Assembly (NCBI GenBank): GCA_017537025.1
Contig: JAFWCB010000004.1
Coordinates: 310,001 to 374,000 of the forward strand
Reading direction: 5' to 3'
DNA length: 64,000 nt
Source of the DNA: Sediminibacterium sp.
Lineage (GTDB): Bacteria > Bacteroidota > Bacteroidia > Chitinophagales > Chitinophagaceae
The translations under genes and the position numbers were made by a program. The notes beneath the pieces are model-generated. The model was not told the DNA's origin. It was given only the letters and a program-made list of their open reading frames with translations, and searched no databases. Of this stretch, positions 17,170-25,182 are shown one piece after another (position 1 is the stretch's first letter; every line of letters begins with the position of its first letter).

Positions 17170-18165
17170 TTAATGCTTCTCATGTTCATCCTTCTTCATA
17201 TCCATGCCTTTCATATTATCGGCATTACCTTCCGCTACATTCATTACAAAGTCACTGGTGTAAACTTTCCCTTTACTCTGGAATTGTATCCAGCCACGAT
17301 ATACACCCGGCTTATCAAATGTTGTATGCAAATCAAATTTGCCGCCTTCCACACTTGGATGAACATGCAAATACTTTTTATCAGCAAGGCTTACCACTAC
17401 CATGTGGGCTTTTGCGCCGAGGTAATCTTCCAAAGTGTTTACATCTACCTCTTTACCATTCAGCATCATTACACCGTTAATATGCATAGCCATGTTGGTT
17501 AAAAATTTACCGCCTTCAGGAGTAAGTGAAACTGAGAACCCATCACCTGCTGTACCGGTTAATTTATCTGCCCCATAAACTTTTGCTGCTGGCACTGTAC
17601 CTGCTACAGTTACATTCAGATAATCAACTGTATGATTGGCACCGCTTGGCTTATAGTCAGCAAACAAAGTGTATTTGCCAGCGGTTGGAAATTTCTCCTT
17701 TACCGTATAAGAACCATCTGCATTCAGCTCAGGATGTATGTGGTCAAACCAGCTAAGGTCATCGCTAACCACAATGAGGTGTATCTTTTTAGTATGTTCA
17801 ACATCTAAGGGCACCTGCTCTGTAGGTTTATCTTTTAATTTGGGGGTCATTGATAAAGTAACCTCTTCATTAGCATTTGGTGATGAAGGGGCAGAAGTAA
17901 ACTGCATACTAACATTACTTGGACCACCGGCATTGTCATTATGCTCCAGTTTCATTCCGCATTTTGGGCAGGTATCACCTTCTTTGCCCGTTACTTCCGG
18001 GTGCATGGGACAGGCATAAATATGGTCGCCGCCTTCATGCGCCATTGCTATTTTTGTTGAATCTGTTGTGGATGCCTTTTTATCGCCGCTGTTATTACAT
18101 GCTGCAAAAACTGCAACTGTTCCGATAGCGAAAATTGCAATGGTAATTTTTAATACTTGTTTCAT
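17170..18165 (-). CDS. lipoprotein with one HMBD and Met/His tail
   Basis: This 331-residue protein has a lipoprotein signal (lipobox near FAACNNSG, Cys about residue 23), then one heavy-metal-binding domain (YACPMHPEVTG...CPKCGM, about residues 50-72). Two strand-rich domains follow, with HIHPELNADG and HVHPSVEGG as matching segments, suggesting an internal duplication of a YtkA-like or cupredoxin-like fold. The tail is MKGMDMKKDEHEKH. It is probably anchored in the outer or inner membrane facing the periplasm and binds copper or silver. It lies within the set linking TolC/adaptor genes to the pump. Handing metal to the adaptor is inference. Confidence 0.75.
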   Translation of the reverse strand: MKQVLKITIAIFAIGTVAVFAACNNSGDKKASTTDSTKIAMAHEGGDHIYACPMHPEVTGKEGDTCPKCGMKLEHNDNAGGPSNVSMQFTSAPSSPNANEEVTLSMTPKLKDKPTEQVPLDVEHTKKIHLIVVSDDLSWFDHIHPELNADGSYTVKEKFPTAGKYTLFADYKPSGANHTVDYLNVTVAGTVPAAKVYGADKLTGTAGDGFSVSLTPEGGKFLTNMAMHINGVMMLNGKEVDVNTLEDYLGAKAHMVVVSLADKKYLHVHPSVEGGKFDLHTTFDKPGVYRGWIQFQSKGKVYTSDFVMNVAEGNADNMKGMDMKKDEHEKH

Positions 18166-18186
18166 TTGTTTTATTTAATTGATTAG

Positions 18187-18543
18187 TTAATTATGAGTAT
18201 GGCCGTTATGATTGCCTGATGAATTTTTTGCCTGTACCTTAGCCAGGTTCATGTTGCACTTAGGACATTTCCCTGCTTTATCGTAAGTTTTATCTCCTTC
18301 ACATTTCATAGGGCATTGGTAAATGGCGGTAACCGGTTTTGATACAGCTTTCAAATTCATATTGCATTTAGGGCATTTACCTGCCTTGTCATAAGTTTTA
18401 TCTCCCTCACATTTCATGGGGCATTGGTAAACAACTGTATCTGCAGTTGGTGCTTTACTTTTTGTTTTTGTTGATTGTGCATTTACAGCAGTAAAACAAA
18501 AAACCGCTATTGCCATTGAAAGGATGATTCTGATTTGTTTCAT
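18187..18543 (-). CDS. secreted protein with two tandem HMBDs
   Basis: This 118-residue protein has a signal peptide (MKQIRIILSMAIAVFCFTAVNA) and two almost identical heavy-metal-binding units, YQCPMKCEGDKTYDKAGKCP near residues 42 and 76 (cited in part), each ending KCNMNL. The DNA of the two units is also nearly identical, so the duplication is recent. Each unit has CPMKCEGD where most HMBDs have CPMHPE. ATG 18543 is chosen because it starts the signal peptide; the longer frame would run into the preceding gene. The tail ends in HNGHTHN. It is likely a periplasmic copper/silver sponge or chaperone. Confidence 0.8.
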   Translation of the reverse strand: MKQIRIILSMAIAVFCFTAVNAQSTKTKSKAPTADTVVYQCPMKCEGDKTYDKAGKCPKCNMNLKAVSKPVTAIYQCPMKCEGDKTYDKAGKCPKCNMNLAKVQAKNSSGNHNGHTHN

Positions 18544-18568
18544 TTTTTTTCTTTTTATAGTTTGAGAT

Positions 18569-19018
18569 TTATTTTGCTTTTCTGAATGAAGAGTGTGTCT
18601 GCACAATTTTCCACCCTTCTTTTGTTTTTCTTAAAACTGAAGTGGCTACTCCCTGGCTTTTTATTTCTTTGGCATCCTTTGCAAGAATGATGGTGTAGAT
18701 ATAGGTCTCAGTTGAAAAGGCATATTCCCCTGCAACTGTTACATCCACTTTGTAATTACTGAAGGCGAATGATTTAAATTCTTTCAGTTCGGGGCCTAAG
18801 TGATGTTCCAGGTAATGGCCGATTGTGCCCTCGTCGCTTGCCTGTTCATACACTTTGGAATCTTTTACGAATAGATTCACTACACCAGTAGTGTCTAATT
18901 TTTCAATTGCTTTTTTGTAATTGTCAAGCACTGACTTTACAGCTTCTTTGTCGCTGTTTTGTGCAAAGGTTGCGGTGGCAGTTACCAGCAACAGGCACAT
19001 CATTAATAACTTTCTCAT
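18569..19018 (-). CDS. secreted NTF2-like (DUF4440/SnoaL) protein
   Basis: This 149-residue protein has a signal peptide (MRKLLMMCLLLVTATATFA) and an NTF2-like fold pattern: DKEAVKSVLDNYKKAIEKLD at the start of the mature part, FVKDSKVYEQASDEGTIG, and the final strands RKTKEGWKIVQTHSSFRK. Such proteins are cone-shaped small-molecule binders or enzymes; no catalytic residues could be assigned. It is transcribed between the adaptor gene (15 bp upstream) and the two-HMBD protein gene (25 bp downstream), which argues for a role in the same metal-handling set. Confidence 0.7.
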   Translation of the reverse strand: MRKLLMMCLLLVTATATFAQNSDKEAVKSVLDNYKKAIEKLDTTGVVNLFVKDSKVYEQASDEGTIGHYLEHHLGPELKEFKSFAFSNYKVDVTVAGEYAFSTETYIYTIILAKDAKEIKSQGVATSVLRKTKEGWKIVQTHSSFRKAK

Positions 19019-19033
19019 GTTTGTTTATTTTAA

Positions 19034-20704
19034 TTATTGGTTTAGATACATCATTTTCATCTGATACACATTGGCCGTAACTATCCGTTCACCATCTTCT
19101 GCACCTTTGCTGATGACGGTGAACTTATCATTACTCTGGCCTTTTACAATAAAGCTGATGCTGTATTGCTCGGCTTTATCTTTTACAAAAACAGCAGGTT
19201 TACCATTTACATCTGTAATGGCATCATTGGGCAATACTACTTGCCGAATGATGTTAGTTCCTGTCATTCGTACATTTACATTTTCACCGATTTTAAACTG
19301 GCTTTTAGGATTGATGATTTCAAACACTACTTTCTGAGATTGGTTACCTGTATTTACTGATTGGGCAGCATTAATCATTTTTAGTTTGTAAACCAGTGTA
19401 TCTGTATTTGAAATAGTGGTAAATCCAGTGGCGGATTTTAATTTTTCAGCATCTGCTGCAAATACCTGTGCTTCTACAAAAACCTGGTCAAGGTTGGTTA
19501 TTTCAAAAAGGGTCTCGCCGCTATTTACCACTGCACCGATAGCATAATTAAAAGTGCCGACAATGCCGCTAACAGGAGAAGTGAGAGTTATGGCTTTTGT
19601 ACTGCCTGTATTTCTACCGGTATTTGCATCAAAAAGTGCTTTATTTTTCTTTGCACTTTCATAACGGGCTTTAGCTTCGGTAATATCTTTTTTTGCTGCA
19701 ATGTCTGCTATCCCCAGCAACCTGTCATATTGTGCTTTGGCGGCTTCATACTCGGCATTTACACTATTACTTTGCGAAATAATACTGATTTGCGTTCCGG
19801 CATCTACCTGTTGTTCTATAACAGCTACCACCTGTCCTTTACCAACCCGCTGGCCTGGAGTTACCCTTAGAGAAACAATTTTGCCTGCCTGGGGTGATTG
19901 TATAACAGCCCGGCCTTGCGGGGCGGCAATTACAGTTCCTAATAAAAGTGATGATTCATTAAAATCACCTGTCCCTATCTTTTGTGTTTGAATATTAAAA
20001 AGAAACTGCGTTTCTTTTTCAACAATAAATGTTGTTGAACCGCCACCGCTTTTTGAAGCACCAGCTTCATCGTGTCCATCATGTGCCGATACGGTATTAT
20101 ATGTAGCCGTTGGTAAAAGGCAGAAAAGAATAATGGCTGCTGTAATCATTTTCCTGCTGCGGCTTTTGTTTACAAAAAACATAACTAATAAGCCAAGCAA
20201 TAGACCTATCAATCCAAAAAACCAATTGCTGCTGTACCAATTAGAGTGTGGTGTACTTTCTGTAGCCGGTGGGGCCAATTCTTTTCCTGCTTCAACATTG
20301 TTTAACTGGATTAGGTCAATACCAGCATAACTATTGATATTGACTACAAGATTGTAGGCTTTCTTTGCCGGAAATGTGGTTTTTAATTCAAATACGCCTT
20401 TATCAATCCGTACAACAGCAATCTTTATATTGGGATTATCGGCTACCGTTACTTCCAGTTTGGCACTGTCAATAGGGTTATTTGTATTGTATTCGCTTAA
20501 GTACAACCGAAGAGATGTTTCCTTGCCAGGTACTATAGGTTTGTACTTTAGCAGCACTTCATAGATTTCCGAAGTGGCTTCGGAAGAAAAGTAACTTGCA
20601 GGTGAGATACTTGTTTTTTTGGCATCGCCGTGGTCTTCGCCGCCGTGTGCAAATACAAGTATTGGTAATAACCCTAATAAAAATTGAATGATTAATCGTT
20701 TCAT
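19034..20704 (-). CDS. CusB-type adaptor with added N-terminal and TM region
   Basis: This 556-residue protein links the RND pump to the outer-membrane channel. It has a signal peptide ending FAHGGEDHGD, an Ig-like domain (about residues 40-140), two hydrophobic helices (WFFGLIGLLLGLLVMFFV near 156, MITAAIILFCLLP near 185), a His-rich stretch HDGHDEAG, and then the adaptor part. The adaptor part has a biotinyl-lipoyl half (QSPQAGKIVSLRVTPGQRVG), a hairpin of helices (AEYEAAKAQYDRLLGIADIAA), the second lipoyl half and beta-barrel segments. It is about 150 residues longer than usual adaptors because of the N-terminal addition. It overlaps the TolC gene by 4 bp (ATGA). Confidence 0.88.
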   Translation of the reverse strand: MKRLIIQFLLGLLPILVFAHGGEDHGDAKKTSISPASYFSSEATSEIYEVLLKYKPIVPGKETSLRLYLSEYNTNNPIDSAKLEVTVADNPNIKIAVVRIDKGVFELKTTFPAKKAYNLVVNINSYAGIDLIQLNNVEAGKELAPPATESTPHSNWYSSNWFFGLIGLLLGLLVMFFVNKSRSRKMITAAIILFCLLPTATYNTVSAHDGHDEAGASKSGGGSTTFIVEKETQFLFNIQTQKIGTGDFNESSLLLGTVIAAPQGRAVIQSPQAGKIVSLRVTPGQRVGKGQVVAVIEQQVDAGTQISIISQSNSVNAEYEAAKAQYDRLLGIADIAAKKDITEAKARYESAKKNKALFDANTGRNTGSTKAITLTSPVSGIVGTFNYAIGAVVNSGETLFEITNLDQVFVEAQVFAADAEKLKSATGFTTISNTDTLVYKLKMINAAQSVNTGNQSQKVVFEIINPKSQFKIGENVNVRMTGTNIIRQVVLPNDAITDVNGKPAVFVKDKAEQYSISFIVKGQSNDKFTVISKGAEDGERIVTANVYQMKMMYLNQ

Positions 20705-21891
20705 AACTGACCCATTAAATATTTGTGATTGATAACACTGAGATTGTAATTTCTTACTGCTTCAAGATATTTTTGATAAACATTGTAAGCATCATTGCTG
20801 TTTCTTAATAAACTGATATAATCAATTTCGCCACTTACAAAAAAGCGTTGTGAAGTAGTAATGACTTCCTGTGCTTTTCGTAAACCAGTTTGCTGATAAT
20901 ATTGAACAGACTGCCAGTTGGTTTGCATTTCACTATTGGCACTTATAACCTGTGCAGATAAATCTTGCTGTAAACCCTGTTGCTTACTTTGAATAACCTC
21001 CTGCTCTGTTTTAGCTGCATTGATTTTACTTTTATACTGTCCGAACCATAGCGGGATAGTTACACCAACCCTGAAGCGGTTCAACCATTTTGTGGTTCTT
21101 TCGCCCTGGTTGAAATAGCCAAAAGCCAATCCGGGCAACGCTTTGCTTTTTTGCAATAAAATATTTTGTTTGGCTACATTCTCCTGTTGTTGTAATAGCT
21201 GTACAGCAGGATTAGAAAGTAACGTTGTGGAATCAGGGGCATATAAAAATTGAGGTTGTGATTGCGTAACAACCAACGGCTCTACCGAAATTGAATCTTT
21301 AATGCCTGTGAACCATTGTAATTGCGACTTTAAAGATGCGGCTCTTATAAGCGATTGCTGGTATTGATTATGAATTTCTCCATATTGCGTTTCAGCAAAA
21401 GTTTGTTGCAGATAATCAATTTGCCCGGCTTTAAACTGGCGAATGGCTGACAGTTTTATTTTTTCATACAGTGTGTCCTGTATATACAATTGTGAGGTAA
21501 GCGAATCGGCGTACTGTATTTCCAGGTATAAGATTTTAACCCTGTACTTCAGCTCTGCTTCCGTTAACTGCTTTTCTTTTTGAGCCACACCTATTTGCCG
21601 CTTTTGCAAACGATACTGATTATTGTACACGGTAGGAAATTCGAATGATTGTGTAATGCTACCGGTATAAAAATTACCTGTCGGGCTTTCCAAAAAGAAC
21701 TCGGGATTGGGAAGATTGATTGCTGACTTCAGTAACTGCTGCTGCTGTTTTACTTGCAGTGATGCGGCCTGAATATTCTTATTATTAGCTAACGCCTTGG
21801 CCACAGCCTCGTTTTCAGTAAGCACCTGCTGGGCTGTTGACTGTAAACTAATAAATCCGGTAAGAAAAACTATGATACTATATCTGAACAT
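20701..21891 (-). CDS. TolC-family outer-membrane channel
   Basis: This 396-residue protein has a signal peptide and the two repeats of long helices typical of TolC-family channels (LTENEAVAKALANNKNIQAA near residue 24, and NSEMQTNWQSVQYYQQTGLR near residue 312). The segment ESPTGNFYTGSITQSFEFPT is the usual TolC/CusC entry to the first beta strands. It forms the outer-membrane exit of the pump system whose adaptor follows with a 4-bp overlap. It appears to be the first gene of a minus-strand operon that ends with the pump at 12268. An inverted repeat lies directly upstream. Confidence 0.9.
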   Translation of the reverse strand: MFRYSIIVFLTGFISLQSTAQQVLTENEAVAKALANNKNIQAASLQVKQQQQLLKSAINLPNPEFFLESPTGNFYTGSITQSFEFPTVYNNQYRLQKRQIGVAQKEKQLTEAELKYRVKILYLEIQYADSLTSQLYIQDTLYEKIKLSAIRQFKAGQIDYLQQTFAETQYGEIHNQYQQSLIRAASLKSQLQWFTGIKDSISVEPLVVTQSQPQFLYAPDSTTLLSNPAVQLLQQQENVAKQNILLQKSKALPGLAFGYFNQGERTTKWLNRFRVGVTIPLWFGQYKSKINAAKTEQEVIQSKQQGLQQDLSAQVISANSEMQTNWQSVQYYQQTGLRKAQEVITTSQRFFVSGEIDYISLLRNSNDAYNVYQKYLEAVRNYNLSVINHKYLMGQL

Positions 21892-21898
21892 AAAAATT

Positions 21899-21984
21899 GA
21901 TTACGGTAAAACAAATAGCCTCAAATTGCAGAACGCAAAATGAAGTTGGATGAAGCAAAAAGCTTCACCAGTTTTACAGTAATC
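21899..21984. promoter_or_regulatory. inverted repeat flanking the TolC promoter gap
   Basis: GATTACGGTAAAAC (21899-21912) and GTTTTACAGTAATC (21971-21984) are inverted copies with one mismatch. They frame almost the whole gap between the TolC gene start at 21891 and the end of the next upstream gene at 21983. Inside is a small hairpin, GAAGC-AAAAA-GCTTC, near 21954. The arms could be operator halves for looping, or the stem of a terminator for the upstream gene. Confidence 0.4.
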
Positions 21985-22510
21985 AAATCTGGAAACGCTG
22001 AATCGCTATGCGTATGTCAGGTGGTGGTGGGGGATAGAAAAAACGGGCCTTGTAGTCAACAGGAAAATTTTTGAGAGCCGTTGATAAATCAATATCAAAA
22101 TAAGTGCTCAGGATTGCCACAAATACAGGTACATTGATACCAGTATTTACTGAAACATTTTTATCTAAATTTTGAAACTCCTGTACTTTATTGGTACAGC
22201 ATCCGCTATCGTCTTTTGTAAGTAAGTTGCTGCCATCAACAGGAGTTTGTTTTGCCGGCTCACTGTCATGTTGGTGATTAATACCATCCTCATGAGCATG
22301 AGGAGTTACTTCTGACGGCTCTTTTTCATGTACATGCTTTTTTCCATCATCGTGAACATGCACTTCCGCAGGCTCTTTTGTTTCGTTATGATGTGGGGAA
22401 TTAAAACCCATATCTACACCTATTGCACAGGCAAAACCTACTGCTGTATTTGTTGCAAATACAACCAGCAGGAACAGTGCTTTAAGTTTTATGGATAAAT
22501 TCCGGTTCAT
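21983..22510 (-). CDS. His-rich HYC_CC_PP-like secreted protein
   Basis: This 175-residue protein has an N-terminal signal-like helix (about residues 9-28) and a long His-rich, acidic section (about 38-88) built on repeats such as EVHVHDDGKKHVHEKEPSEV. It then has a CC motif (DDSGCCTNKVQEF, about 100-112) and ends in FYPPPPPDIRIAIQRFQI. The CC and poly-Pro elements match the HYC_CC_PP family; the HYC motif is not clear here. It is likely an envelope metal-binding protein. It is divergent from the TonB receptor gene, with a 435-bp region between them that holds an operator-like repeat. Confidence 0.65.
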   Translation of the reverse strand: MNRNLSIKLKALFLLVVFATNTAVGFACAIGVDMGFNSPHHNETKEPAEVHVHDDGKKHVHEKEPSEVTPHAHEDGINHQHDSEPAKQTPVDGSNLLTKDDSGCCTNKVQEFQNLDKNVSVNTGINVPVFVAILSTYFDIDLSTALKNFPVDYKARFFYPPPPPDIRIAIQRFQI

Positions 22511-22562
22511 TTAATATTTGTAAAGTAAGGCTATTTTATTGAGAAATAATCCCTTAACAGGG

Positions 22563-22570
22563 CAAAGATA
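22563..22570 (-). promoter_or_regulatory. Bacteroidetes -7 element for the His-rich gene
   Basis: On the minus strand this reads TATCTTTG, a full match to the Bacteroidetes -7 consensus TAnnTTTG, 53 bp upstream of the ATG at 22510. No clear -33 TTTG is seen at the usual distance, so the promoter may need an activator bound at the inverted repeat just upstream. Confidence 0.4.
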
Positions 22571-22590
22571 TGGTAGAATGGTTTAGCGAA

Positions 22591-22619
22591 TTTGTAAAAT
22601 TATAGACAATTTTTACAAA
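22591..22619. promoter_or_regulatory. operator-like inverted repeat TTTGTAAAA-N11-TTTTACAAA
   Basis: The arms 22591-22599 and 22611-22619 are perfect 9-bp inverted copies with an 11-bp spacer. The centre is 35-40 bp upstream of the minus-strand -7 element. The 20-bp centre-to-centre spacing fits a dimer binding two successive major grooves. The regulator is not identified. Confidence 0.5.
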
Positions 22620-22945
22620 ATTTTGCTGTCGCCTCCTGCTATCCATACTTGGCTTTTCCGTTGAAAATGTACCATTTGTGCCAGTTAAATGTGTTTTGCC
22701 TCTTATTTTCTACCATCTTCAAATCAACTACAAACCACTCAACTGAGTTACTTACTGGCCGGATTATTATCGCTTAATAACACTTGTACAATTTCAATGG
22801 TACAGGCAAAACTAAAAATAGGTTGCCTGTCGGGAATATATTTTATAGAAAATCAAACATTTCCGCATTGCATAACTCTATTTCCCTTTTGCATAAGTAC
22901 CAATTTAAAATGCATCTGCACTTTTGCAACTCAAAAATCACACTT

Positions 22946-25147
22946 ATGAGTAAAAGAGGAATTTTTCTTAGTTTAATGATATTAGTACTAAATGTGGCTG
23001 ACGCACAGACCAAAAAAGAAAGCAACGATACGCTGCATATAAGAAGCCTGCCCGATGTAACGGTAGTAGGCAGAAACAGCAAAAGTGATTATCAGCAAAT
23101 GCCGGAAATTGTAGGAACAAATATTTATGCTGGTAAAAAGAATGCTTTGATTGTGCTTGATAATGTACAAGGCAATGTAGTGACAAATAACATGCGTCAG
23201 GTACTTGCCAAAGTACCCGGCATTCATATTTGGGAAAGCGACCCCAGCGGAATTCAGATTGGTATTGCAGCCCGTGGGTTAAGCCCCAACAGGAGTTGGG
23301 AGTTTAATGTTCGGCAAAATGGGTACGATATTGCTGCGGACCCATTCGGTTATCCCGAAGCATATTATAATCCGCAATTGCAGGCTGTGCAACGGATAGA
23401 AATTGTAAGAGGACAAGGTTCTTTACAATATGGGCCACAGTTTGGCGGACTTATTAATTATATTCTTCGCAACGGCAGTGAAATAAATAAACCTTTTGAA
23501 TTTGAAACGCAGCAAACAGTTGGTAGCAAAGGTTTATTCAACAGTTATAATGCTATTGGTGGAAAGAAAGGCAAGGTTCATTACTATACTTTTTTTGACC
23601 ATCGTAACGGCGACGGATGGAGAGAAAATAGCCGCTATTTCACTAATGCAGGCTACGGTACTGTAACCTATAACTTCACTACAAAATTTTCATTAACGGC
23701 TGAAGTGATGCGTTCACATATCCGCAGCCAGCAGCCCGGCGGCTTAACGGATGCTCAAATAAAACAGGATGCTCAACAAAGTTTCCGAAGCCGTAACTGG
23801 TTTGATATAACCTGGACTACCCCAGCATTAATCGCCAATTATAAGATAAATGAAAATACCCGTTGGAATACCAAACTGTTTGGCACCATCGGCGACCGAA
23901 ACAGTGTTGGGTTTTTACAATCCATCACAACAAAAGACAGTATTAACCCTGCAACACTTAGCTACAATAACAGGGTGGTGAATCTTGACCAATATAGGAA
24001 CTATGGTTTAGAAAGCCGCTTTATTACTGATTATCATTTTGGTAAAATGAAAAATACTTTATCCGGCGGCATTCGTTTATACACCGGCACTACCACAAGG
24101 CAGGCAGATGGGAAGGGAACAACAGGTACAGGTTATGATGTTACTGTTACTGGTAACTATCCCCGTGATATTACTTTTAAGTCCAGTAATGTAGCTGCGT
24201 TTGCAGAAAATATTTTTCGTATAAACGACAAGTTTTTGATTATACCCGGTATCAGGTATGAATGGCTTGAAGGCTCATCTTCTGGGCGAAACGGTTATAC
24301 TTCCGGTGGGGCAGAAATAATCTTACAAAATATTACGAGGGGCAGAAGTTTCGTTCTTGCAGGTATTGGAACGGAGTATCATATCACAAAGGCAACAGAA
24401 GTGTATGCTAATATTTCTCAGGCTTATCGTCCAATTCAGTTTGCAAATCTGCAGGCACCGCCTACAACCGATGTAGTTGACCCTGATTTGAAAGATGCCA
24501 AAGGGTATAACATTGATTTGGGTTACCGGGGTAAAGTGAAAAATTTTCTCCAGTTTGATGTTAGCGGATTTTATTTGCAATATGATAACCGTGTAGGTAC
24601 AATTACTGTTAGCGGAACACCATCGTATCGCCTTATTACAAATGTTGGCAGCAGCACCAGCAAAGGATTTGAGGGGTATGTAGAATTTAACCCCATCAGG
24701 GCATTTGGAAAAAGCAAACATGCAGATTTAATTATTTTTGGTTCTTATGGATATACTGATGCCAAATACAGTGGCGACCATAAAGATGCAAGTACTAAGG
24801 GAAAGAAAGTAGAGAATGCACCAACTAATATTTTCCGGAGTGGTATAACCGGCGGTTACAAAGGATTTTTATTAACAGCCCAGGTAAGCAGTGTGGGAGA
24901 AACCTTCAGCGATGCAAATAATACTGTGGCTGCTTCTGCTAACGGAAATACAGGTTTAATTCCGTCTTATACTGTAACTGACTTAACAGCTACCTACAAA
25001 TTTTCAAAGGGGTTAAATTTTAAAGCAGGGATAAATAATTTATTTGATGAAAGATATTTCACCCGCCGTGCAGGTGGTTATCCGGGGCCGGGTGCTTTGC
25101 CGGCAGATGGCAGAACGTTCTTTATATCAATCGGGGCAAAACTCTAA
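22946..25147 (+). CDS. TonB-dependent outer-membrane receptor (FecA-like)
   Basis: This 733-residue outer-membrane receptor takes up a metal chelate or other large ligand using TonB energy. It has a signal peptide (MSKRGIFLSLMILVLNVADA), a plug domain (about residues 40-165, with MRQVLAKVPGIHIWESDPSG and VQRIEIVRGQGSLQYGPQFG), and a 22-strand barrel ending NNLFDERYFTRRAGGYPGPG...FFISIGAKL. It lacks the N-terminal carboxypeptidase-D-like domain and the signalling domain. ATG 22946 is chosen because it begins the signal peptide; an in-frame upstream ATG would add 54 residues without signal character. It is most like FecA/ferric-citrate-type receptors, but a copper-chelate ligand would fit the neighbours. 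Confidence 0.9.
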   Translation: MSKRGIFLSLMILVLNVADAQTKKESNDTLHIRSLPDVTVVGRNSKSDYQQMPEIVGTNIYAGKKNALIVLDNVQGNVVTNNMRQVLAKVPGIHIWESDPSGIQIGIAARGLSPNRSWEFNVRQNGYDIAADPFGYPEAYYNPQLQAVQRIEIVRGQGSLQYGPQFGGLINYILRNGSEINKPFEFETQQTVGSKGLFNSYNAIGGKKGKVHYYTFFDHRNGDGWRENSRYFTNAGYGTVTYNFTTKFSLTAEVMRSHIRSQQPGGLTDAQIKQDAQQSFRSRNWFDITWTTPALIANYKINENTRWNTKLFGTIGDRNSVGFLQSITTKDSINPATLSYNNRVVNLDQYRNYGLESRFITDYHFGKMKNTLSGGIRLYTGTTTRQADGKGTTGTGYDVTVTGNYPRDITFKSSNVAAFAENIFRINDKFLIIPGIRYEWLEGSSSGRNGYTSGGAEIILQNITRGRSFVLAGIGTEYHITKATEVYANISQAYRPIQFANLQAPPTTDVVDPDLKDAKGYNIDLGYRGKVKNFLQFDVSGFYLQYDNRVGTITVSGTPSYRLITNVGSSTSKGFEGYVEFNPIRAFGKSKHADLIIFGSYGYTDAKYSGDHKDASTKGKKVENAPTNIFRSGITGGYKGFLLTAQVSSVGETFSDANNTVAASANGNTGLIPSYTVTDLTATYKFSKGLNFKAGINNLFDERYFTRRAGGYPGPGALPADGRTFFISIGAKL

Positions 25148-25152
25148 AAGAA

Positions 25153-25182
25153 AAGCGGCAGATATTAACTGCCGCTTTTTTT
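25153..25182. terminator. bidirectional intrinsic terminator
   Basis: AAGCGGCAG (25153-25161) and CTGCCGCTT (25169-25177) form a 9-bp stem with a 7-nt loop, followed by TTTTT on the plus strand. On the minus strand it is followed by TTCTTTT. It lies between two convergent genes, the TonB receptor (ends 25147) and the HhH-nuclease gene (ends 25181), and can serve both. Confidence 0.85.

Larger units (their letters stand above)
22511..22945. other. divergent regulatory region without a gene (435 bp)
   Basis: This gap separates the His-rich gene (minus) and the TonB receptor (plus). The overlapping short frames here show no domain, signal peptide or codon pattern. What can be seen is a 9-11-9 inverted repeat at 22591-22619 and a -7-like element at 22563-22570, both listed separately. 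In the right half nothing definite was found; the long distance to the receptor ATG leaves room for a leader or a second promoter. Confidence 0.6.

Noticed and set aside
22689..22949. Short plus-strand frame in the divergent region before the TonB receptor
   Set aside because: It has no recognisable pattern and overlaps the start of the receptor gene in another frame.
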